In this document: in pieces, positions 7,293 to 12,219 of the stretch | Position numbering within the stretch: position 1 is the stretch's first letter | How the letters are laid out: each line of letters begins with the position of its first letter | Source of the DNA: Bacteroidales bacterium | GTDB lineage: Bacteria; Bacteroidota; Bacteroidia; Bacteroidales; UBA3663 | Direction: 5' to 3' | Length of the DNA stretch: 12,219 nt | Assembly (NCBI GenBank): GCA_016293065.1 | Contig: JAEDEY010000062.1 | Location: 1-12,219, forward strand | Program-made: the position numbers and the translations under genes | Notes under the pieces: generated by a model | What the model was told of the DNA's origin: nothing | The model's input: the letters and a program-made list of their open reading frames with translations, nothing else | Databases searched by the model: none

Positions 7293-7329
7293 CAATTGGC
7301 GCAAAAAAAGTGTGATTTTTTTGAGATTA

Positions 7330-8181
7330 TCACTTTCTCCGGCGGAAACGCTTGGTTACTGAGGCATATTCGCATCTTTGACATAGTGCTTCGGTGGCAA
7401 CGTGTCTGCTGAATCCATCGTACATGGCAACAGCCCGAGGCGAATGAAGGATGTCGTCGAGCGATTGGTCAAAGAGGTTGCCAAGAGGGATGGCTCCGTC
7501 ATGGTCGAGACAGCAAGGCACCACCGTGCCATCGACAAGTATTCCTATCTGATTGCGGAGGGCGTAACAGAACACCTCATCGACATCGTAGGCCTCTCGT
7601 TTCTCTTCGGGCCACTCGAACATCTGGTCGTATTCGACATAGATTCGCTCGGCAAGTTTCCATCCGTCATAGCGCTGAGTCCATCCCGTGCGACAGATGT
7701 GCTGGCTGATGAGGTCGAGGATAGCTTCGTTATGGGAATCAAAGCCGCCTTGGTTCCATAGGCGCAGCACCACGATGGTTCCAGCCGAAGCTGCAGTCAT
7801 GGCAAACGACATCACCTCGCTAATATAGCTTTCCATCGACCTGCTTGGGGCAGATATTTCATTACCCTCGTGCGAGTGGAGCGAGATCTGGACCTTCCAA
7901 GGCAGAGTCGTGAAGCCTTTTGAGAGCAATGTGCCATTGGTAGTGACGACTGTGATAAACCCTTTCTGACGTGCCATGGCGATAAAGTCCGACAGGTGGC
8001 CATGCAACATCGGTTCGCCCATCAGATGGAAATACAGAAACTTGATCTGTCCTCTGAGCCGTTCGGTGAGAATGTCGAACTCTTCGACCGACATTTTCCG
8101 TTTCGGTCTGGCATTTTTCGGACAGAAAATGCAGTCGAGGTTGCAGATGTTGGTAATTTCTAAATATACGCGATCTATCAT
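7330..8181 (-). CDS. radical SAM protein with SPASM-like C-terminal Fe-S cluster region
   Basis: The protein has 283 residues. The radical SAM cluster motif CxxxCxxC is at C13, C17 and C20 (ICNLDCIFCPKN). A GEP motif (55-57) and TTNGTLL (80-86) are also typical of the SAM-binding barrel. The C-terminal part has C205, C223-C224 and a final CxxC (C267, C270) around VDGTVVPCC and GNL, as in SPASM or twitch-type domains that hold an auxiliary 4Fe-4S cluster. Related proteins modify peptides, mature enzymes or act on small molecules; the substrate cannot be told here and no short precursor peptide gene is adjacent. The barrel is compact for a SPASM enzyme. The start follows the MATE gene after 14 bases, so the two are probably co-transcribed. 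The stop is TGA at 7330-7332, and the C-terminus is very basic (KRFRRRK). Confidence 0.88.
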   Translation of the reverse strand: MIDRVYLEITNICNLDCIFCPKNARPKRKMSVEEFDILTERLRGQIKFLYFHLMGEPMLHGHLSDFIAMARQKGFITVVTTNGTLLSKGFTTLPWKVQISLHSHEGNEISAPSRSMESYISEVMSFAMTAASAGTIVVLRLWNQGGFDSHNEAILDLISQHICRTGWTQRYDGWKLAERIYVEYDQMFEWPEEKREAYDVDEVFCYALRNQIGILVDGTVVPCCLDHDGAIPLGNLFDQSLDDILHSPRAVAMYDGFSRHVATEALCQRCEYASVTKRFRRRK

Positions 8182-8195
8182 GGCAAATGGGTGTA

Positions 8196-9557
8196 TCAGT
8201 CATTCTTCTGTACAATGGCCCGTTGTGTCCAAAGCAGGTAACCGGCAAGCACTGCTCCGAGGAAATCGGAGATGGTGCAGCTCGCAAATACTCCATACAG
8301 ACCGTTAAGTCCGAGGCCAGTGAAGACCATAGGCACGAAATAGATAAGCGGAAGGAGGAAAAGCACCTGACGCGACAGACTGGTCACGATGGCAATCCAT
8401 GGCTTGTCGATCGACTGGAAGAACTGTGAGTTGGTGATGGTGAAGCCGATGAGTGGCGACATCACGAGCATGAGTCGCATGGCTGGCACGCATAGGTCGA
8501 GCAGTTCGGGCTCGTTGGTAAAAGCCATGGCAAGATAGCGTGGCACGGTGAGCACCAGCAATGTGCCGATACAGCCAATGGTGACATTGACCTTCATGGC
8601 AAGCTTATAGACATCGCGCAGGCGGTCGAAGCGACGTGCGCCATAGTTGTAACCCGCAATAGGCTGCATTCCCTGGCAGATGCCGAGCACGAGCATGATG
8701 ATGAGTGGAGCAAACGAATTGGCAACGCCACTCGCAGCCACTGCATTGTCGCCTCCATAGGTGAGTAGCTGGTTGTTGAGCATTGCCACTACGCCCGAGC
8801 CAGCCACATTCATCGAGAACGGACTGACACCAATGGCAAGGATGTTGCGGAAGATGCGGAACTTAGGCTGCCAGGCATGTCGGCGGAAACGTATGAACGA
8901 CTTCTTGCTGACAAAGTGGGATAGCGACAGGATCGACGAGATAGCCATCGAGATGGTTGTAGCCCAAGCAGCTCCTGCAATGCCCATGTCGAGTACACAG
9001 ATGAACAGGGTGTCGAGGGCAATGTTGATGATCGAGCCCGAAAGCATGATCCACATAGACTTCTGGGCATAGCCCGACGAACGTATCAGGTTGCAGAGAT
9101 TGAAAGTGACAGTGGTAAGGAACATTCCAGGCACGACAATGTCCATGTATTCTTTGGCATAGGCAATGGTTTCGGCCGAAGCTCCAAAGAGGCTGAGGAT
9201 AGCATCGGAGAAAAAGTAGTAGCCCGACACGAAGAGAATGCCGAAGAAGATGGTCAAGATCATGCTGTTGCCCAAGATACTCTCAGCCCAGCGAATGTCG
9301 CGCTTGCCGAGCACGATGCTCATTCGTGCACCAGATCCAGCTCCAACCAACGAGCCGAAAGCATGTATGATGTTCATGATTGGCATGGTGACGGTGAGTC
9401 CCGCTATGGCCAATGCACCTACATACTGACCAAGAAAAACACGGTCGCAAATATTGTAGATCGATGCTATGATCTGTGTGATGACAGCTGGCAGTGCATA
9501 TTGCCACAAGAGCGCACTGATTGGCTTGTTTTCAAAATCTTTTGTTCTGTCTGTCAT
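8196..9557 (-). CDS. MATE family multidrug/metabolite efflux transporter (MepA-like)
   Basis: The protein has 453 residues and about 12 hydrophobic helices in two halves (about 15-215 and 235-445). N-terminal helix 1 contains ALPAVITQIIASIYNICDRVFLG with the conserved acidic residue D38. The second half has QGMQPIAGYNYGARRFDR (295-312), a hallmark of MepA/DinF-like MATE proteins. The family exports cationic drugs or metabolites across the inner membrane in exchange for H+ or Na+. The length is normal and the frame intact. The ATG at 9557 lies 11 bases after the stop of the TauE/SafE gene. An AAGG stretch overlaps that stop and could act as a weak ribosome site. The next gene begins 14 bases on. 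Confidence 0.94.
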   Translation of the reverse strand: MTDRTKDFENKPISALLWQYALPAVITQIIASIYNICDRVFLGQYVGALAIAGLTVTMPIMNIIHAFGSLVGAGSGARMSIVLGKRDIRWAESILGNSMILTIFFGILFVSGYYFFSDAILSLFGASAETIAYAKEYMDIVVPGMFLTTVTFNLCNLIRSSGYAQKSMWIMLSGSIINIALDTLFICVLDMGIAGAAWATTISMAISSILSLSHFVSKKSFIRFRRHAWQPKFRIFRNILAIGVSPFSMNVAGSGVVAMLNNQLLTYGGDNAVAASGVANSFAPLIIMLVLGICQGMQPIAGYNYGARRFDRLRDVYKLAMKVNVTIGCIGTLLVLTVPRYLAMAFTNEPELLDLCVPAMRLMLVMSPLIGFTITNSQFFQSIDKPWIAIVTSLSRQVLFLLPLIYFVPMVFTGLGLNGLYGVFASCTISDFLGAVLAGYLLWTQRAIVQKND

Positions 9558-9568
9558 AATACGATACC

Positions 9569-10294
9569 TTAAAACAACAACTCAATAAGTCCGCTTATAC
9601 CTATATATATAAATACGATGTGACGCAGCAGGTCGAGCGACAGGTAGCGGAACACTATGCTGCCGACCCATGTGCCAAGCAGCACGGTAGGCAAAGCCCA
9701 GAGCCAGTCGGTCAATACCTCGGCTGTCACAAAGCCTGCACGCCATCTGAATACTGTCATCATGAAATTGCCGATGACAAAGAAGGTCTGAGCCAAAGCA
9801 ATGTATTCCTCTTTTTGCTTGGCAACCTCGATGAAATAAAGTACTGCAGGTGGTCCCTGCATTCCGAAGAAGCCTCCCATGAAACCCGAGATGGTGCCAA
9901 GGAATCCCTGAGTAGCCATATTGGGCTTGATCTTGATGCGCTCGGAGAAAAACCAGAAATAAATGGCAGCCACGATGAGCGTCACGCCGAGGATATGCTT
10001 CAGCTGCGCACGGTCGAGCATGGTGACTATCTGTATTGCTATGAAGCTGACGATGAGGAAGATGATGAGTATGGGGATGAGCTTCTTCCATTGAAGATAC
10101 TTGTAATAGCGAATCACCATCATCACCGATGTCACCATTGCAAGCATCCCCGAAAGGGTGGTGGCTTCTCCATACGATGGCATCAACAAGGGCAGGACCG
10201 TCATGATGAATATGCCGAATCCGAAGCCTATGGTGCGCTGCACGAATGCCCCACCAAAGGCAAATGCCATCAGTATGAGAAGAGTAGAAGACAC
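9569..10294 (-). CDS. TauE/SafE family (sulfite exporter-like) membrane permease, GTG start
   Basis: The protein has 241 residues, almost entirely hydrophobic, with about eight predicted helices. It has the two family signatures: GFGFGIFIM near residue 23 and, at the start of the second half, GTISGFMGGFFGMQGPPAVLY (133-153). Members move sulfite, sulfonates, sulfolactate or related organic anions; the substrate here is not known. The start I prefer is GTG at 10294, because it completes the first membrane helix (TLLILMAFAFGGAF) and sits 12 bases after the CPBP stop codon. The first in-frame ATG, at 10270, would shorten that helix. Two in-frame stop codons lie just upstream. The gene is second in a close-packed four-gene operon. 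Confidence 0.87.
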   Translation of the reverse strand: MSSTLLILMAFAFGGAFVQRTIGFGFGIFIMTVLPLLMPSYGEATTLSGMLAMVTSVMMVIRYYKYLQWKKLIPILIIFLIVSFIAIQIVTMLDRAQLKHILGVTLIVAAIYFWFFSERIKIKPNMATQGFLGTISGFMGGFFGMQGPPAVLYFIEVAKQKEEYIALAQTFFVIGNFMMTVFRWRAGFVTAEVLTDWLWALPTVLLGTWVGSIVFRYLSLDLLRHIVFIYIGISGLIELLF

Positions 10295-10306
10295 TGTATG
10301 TTTTTA

Positions 10307-11119
10307 TTATTCTTTTTCTGTTGCCCAGCTGTAGAGCACATAGCCAGAGAGTGCAAGTCCGACTACTGCAACGCAGATTGCAATAGTGGTGCCGCCAAGG
10401 GCATCGACGAAACTGAGCTCATCGCCCATGGTGTTCGACAGCCAGCATGAGATACCATTGTTGAGCATGTGGATGACGCAAGGCAAGACAAGGCTGCCAG
10501 TCTTCCAGTAGAACACACCGAGGATGAGACCCACAACAAAGGCAAATGGAATCTGGGCAGGGTTCATGTGCATCAGTCCAAACAGCACCGATGCGATGAA
10601 GATGGCGCGGAATGGTCGTTCGCCATTAGTGTGCAGATGCTGCTGAATGGCTCCACGGAACACTACCTCCTCGGCCAATGGTCCTATGATGGCAATGGCA
10701 AGCACGCCCATCACGGTCTTGCTCATATTGCCCAATTCTGCCTCAATTATGTTTGGCAGATCCATAACCTCGCTCACAATATCAGTAGCATATATGCCGA
10801 TGAAAGCAGCAAGCACTAAATAGACCGACTTGCCTAATGAAATATTCGGCATCGCAAAACTGTCTTTCAGTCTGATCATCTTCATCGGAGTCTGCATGAA
10901 GAAGATTGTGATGATCGATGAGACGATGAGAGCTATCGACATAATAGACGAGCCCGAAGTGAGCCTCTCGATGAGAACTTCTGGATTTGGCTCCTGTCCG
11001 GCAGCCGCCATCTTCATCAATTCATAGATGGCTCCAGGTACGAGAACTACAACCGAAACGATTGCTTGGATCAAAAGCATTGCAAAGAAAGCAATAATTG
11101 GTTTCTTGTAATTATTCAT
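10307..11119 (-). CDS. CPBP family intramembrane glutamic endopeptidase (CAAX protease/Abi-like)
   Basis: The protein has 270 residues and about seven to eight membrane helices. The family's catalytic motifs are all present: EEVVFRG (E150, E151, R155), FGLMH (F180, H184) and HMLNN (H217, N221). Bacterial members are membrane proteases, some involved in bacteriocin self-immunity, protein maturation or regulated proteolysis; the target here is unknown. The ATG at 11119 is preceded by GGA six bases upstream, one of the few Shine-Dalgarno-like sites in the window. It is the first gene of the minus-strand operon, and a -7 box lies about 30 bases upstream. The extracytoplasmic or loop segment near 36-55 (GQEPNPEVLIERLTSG) is polar. 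The stop is doubled (TAA TAA). Confidence 0.92.
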   Translation of the reverse strand: MNNYKKPIIAFFAMLLIQAIVSVVVLVPGAIYELMKMAAAGQEPNPEVLIERLTSGSSIMSIALIVSSIITIFFMQTPMKMIRLKDSFAMPNISLGKSVYLVLAAFIGIYATDIVSEVMDLPNIIEAELGNMSKTVMGVLAIAIIGPLAEEVVFRGAIQQHLHTNGERPFRAIFIASVLFGLMHMNPAQIPFAFVVGLILGVFYWKTGSLVLPCVIHMLNNGISCWLSNTMGDELSFVDALGGTTIAICVAVVGLALSGYVLYSWATEKE

Positions 11120-11149
11120 TTTTTCCTATTATATTGGTTTATATTTGTG

Positions 11150-11157
11150 CAAATATA
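11150..11157 (-). promoter_or_regulatory. -7 box of the CPBP-led operon
   Basis: On the minus strand, TATATTTG (11157-11150) fits TAnnTTTG, with a start expected near 11143-11146 and a leader of about 25 bases. No TTG is found at 19-21 bp upstream (the sequence there is GTA/TGT), so the -33 part is weak. The box is embedded in an inverted repeat, ATATTTG-TG-CAAATAT (11141-11156), which could be a repressor site. Confidence 0.5.
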
Positions 11158-11198
11158 TGTTTTTTTCGTAGTATTTTTACATAATTAATATTAAAACA

Positions 11199-11230
11199 TT
11201 GTACATTTTCGGTAGTTTTCTTTATCTTTG
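11199..11230 (+). promoter_or_regulatory. promoter of the DUF6249-like gene
   Basis: TATCTTTG at 11223-11230 matches TAnnTTTG, and TTG at 11199-11201 lies 21 bp upstream, within the usual range. Transcription should begin around 11234-11237. This would give the gene at 11349 a long leader of about 113 bases that is AT-rich and has no stable hairpin I could find by eye. Confidence 0.65.
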
Positions 11231-11348
11231 CAAATGTTACTGAGCAAAGTTTGGATACAATCTTTAATTTTTTTCATTCTTTTTGCAACAAAACACAAAG
11301 TTATTACGTCAAATAGGCAAACAAACAAATTAAACTATTTGAACAGTT

Positions 11349-12219
11349 ATGAATAAATTGAATTCTATTTTGTTGTGCATCATGTTCATCTTTGGAACTT
11401 GCACAGTGGTTTGGGCTCAGAATCATCGTCATTCGACTCGTACAGGTTCTGTCGAGGATTCGGTGATTGTTGAGGCAGGAGAGACAACTGATGGTTGGAA
11501 AGCAGTAGAGTGGAATGATCAGGATTTGGATGATTACATCGAACATACTGTCAACGAAGCTGTCGCCCATAGTATTCATCATGACCGCGATGGCTGGTTT
11601 ATACGCAATGCCGACAAAATTGGAGGCGGAGCAGTTTTCATTGTAGCAATCTCGGTGTTCTGCGTATTTTTTGGTCCGGTTATCTTGATTGCCTTGATTC
11701 TCTATTTCATCTACAAGCGCAAGAAGAGTCGCGATGCTGTGGTGATGGAGGCACTTCGCAACGGACGTGACATCCCTTACGGCTATGGTTCTTCATCTCG
11801 CGCTTCCCAAACTTCAAGTACATCGGGCAACAGCAGTTCAAATAACGCAAGACCTGCCTATGCGGCTTCTCGTCAGACCCCTATGTATGGCCGCTTCGCT
11901 GATCAGCCAGTGATGCACGAGGGCATCAAGAAGATTGCTATCGGTTTGGGTGTCTATGTCCTCTCTCGCTTCATGAATTTCGGTTTGCTCGGAGGTATTG
12001 GATGGTTCATCGTCATCTTCGGTATCGGACAGATTGTCATTGGCTATATCTCAGGAGCTAAGGCTAATGAGCCAGCTAAGGAAGAGTCGAAATATACACG
12101 CGACGAACCAAAGACAGAGCCAGCCAAAGAAGGAACTGATGGAACTCCAGAGGAGGATCCTCAAGAAACAACAACTGAAACAACGACCGATGTGACAACT
12201 ACCCAAGATGAGAAGCCTG
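11349..12219 (+). CDS. DUF6249-like membrane protein, partial at the right edge
   Basis: The frame is open from ATG 11349 to the end of the window: 290 codons plus one base, with no stop. The product starts with a signal peptide (hydrophobic 6-21, likely cut after VWA at 23). An acidic/His-containing segment follows (about 24-90). The first membrane helix (about 92-122) ends in the basic run KRKKSRD. After it comes VMEALRNGRDIP (132-142), which resembles the helix-plus-NG-x-x-(I/L)-P pattern of DUF6249 proteins of Bacteroidetes. A Ser-rich linker (147-165), one or two more helices (about 193-236) and a Glu/Thr/Lys-rich tail with long Thr runs complete the visible part. No enzymatic motif is seen. 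The family assignment is from memory of its pattern and is moderate. The gene is divergent from the CPBP operon. Confidence 0.75.
   Translation, partial: MNKLNSILLCIMFIFGTCTVVWAQNHRHSTRTGSVEDSVIVEAGETTDGWKAVEWNDQDLDDYIEHTVNEAVAHSIHHDRDGWFIRNADKIGGGAVFIVAISVFCVFFGPVILIALILYFIYKRKKSRDAVVMEALRNGRDIPYGYGSSSRASQTSSTSGNSSSNNARPAYAASRQTPMYGRFADQPVMHEGIKKIAIGLGVYVLSRFMNFGLLGGIGWFIVIFGIGQIVIGYISGAKANEPAKEESKYTRDEPKTEPAKEGTDGTPEEDPQETTTETTTDVTTTQDEKP

Noticed and set aside
7303..7322. An A7-GTGTGA-T7 hairpin just after the radical SAM stop codon, considered as a terminator.
   Set aside because: The stem is only A-T pairs with a 6-base loop, so stability is poor. It is more likely spacer composition than a real terminator.
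7220..7384. A 55-codon N-terminal extension of the FprA-type protein.
   Set aside because: It overlaps the end of the radical SAM gene and the flavoprotein promoter. The family normally begins at the MKIISDSIKYVG-type sequence.
9620..10450. A 276-codon plus-strand frame across the TauE/SafE and CPBP genes.
   Set aside because: The translation is hydrophilic and full of His, Tyr and Glu, the usual mirror of membrane-protein codons, and it crosses a gene boundary of two real genes.
7330..11119. A RiPP-type (modified peptide) biosynthesis cluster, from the radical SAM enzyme, protease and exporter together.
   Set aside because: No small precursor peptide gene fits in the 11-14 bp spacers or the flanks, and there is no peptide-recognition domain that I can see. 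The combination is suggestive only.
11304..11582. A 92-codon minus-strand frame at the start of the DUF6249-like gene.
   Set aside because: It is antisense to the signal peptide region of a frame that stays open for 290 codons with sensible membrane topology.

Overview
The window looks like chromosomal DNA from an anaerobic Bacteroidales, most likely Prevotella or a close relative. The evidence is the coding composition (around 50% GC coding, very AT-rich spacers), Bacteroidetes-type promoters (TAnnTTTG -7 boxes, three of them with a TTG 20-21 bp upstream), near absence of Shine-Dalgarno sites, and protein families typical of that group. There are ten substantial genes, one of them cut by the right edge. 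A possible gene end lies at the extreme left. I see no tRNA, rRNA, CRISPR array, insertion sequence or phage gene.

Left module (about 35-6030). An AraC-type regulator on the minus strand is divergent from a four-gene plus-strand operon: a TolC-like outer membrane channel, an HlyD-like periplasmic adaptor and two tandem ABC-2 type permeases. This is an envelope-spanning tripartite exporter, but no ATPase gene is present in the operon. The spacer between regulator and operon carries a good promoter for the regulator. It also carries a weaker promoter for the exporter, preceded by two ATGCGAA direct repeats exactly 21 bp apart, the geometry expected for an AraC-family activator. The module is bracketed by two hairpin terminators that share a 10-base sequence.

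Right module (about 6059-11119, all minus strand). Reading in the direction of transcription: a CPBP intramembrane protease, a TauE/SafE-family permease, a MATE efflux transporter and a radical SAM protein with a C-terminal auxiliary Fe-S cluster region. Spacers are 11-14 bp, so one transcript is likely. After a 110 bp gap with its own promoter comes an FprA-type diiron flavoprotein, expected to reduce oxygen or nitric oxide. This gene converges on the exporter operon and shares its terminator.

Right edge (11120-12219). A spacer of 229 bp carries two divergent promoters. The plus-strand gene beginning at 11349 encodes a signal-peptide-bearing membrane protein resembling the Bacteroidetes DUF6249 group. 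It is open at the window end.

The most notable points are the ATPase-less exporter with its candidate AraC operator, the unusual four-gene membrane/radical SAM operon, and a possible leaderless small ORF ahead of the last gene. None amounts to a proven new system; each is a testable hypothesis.
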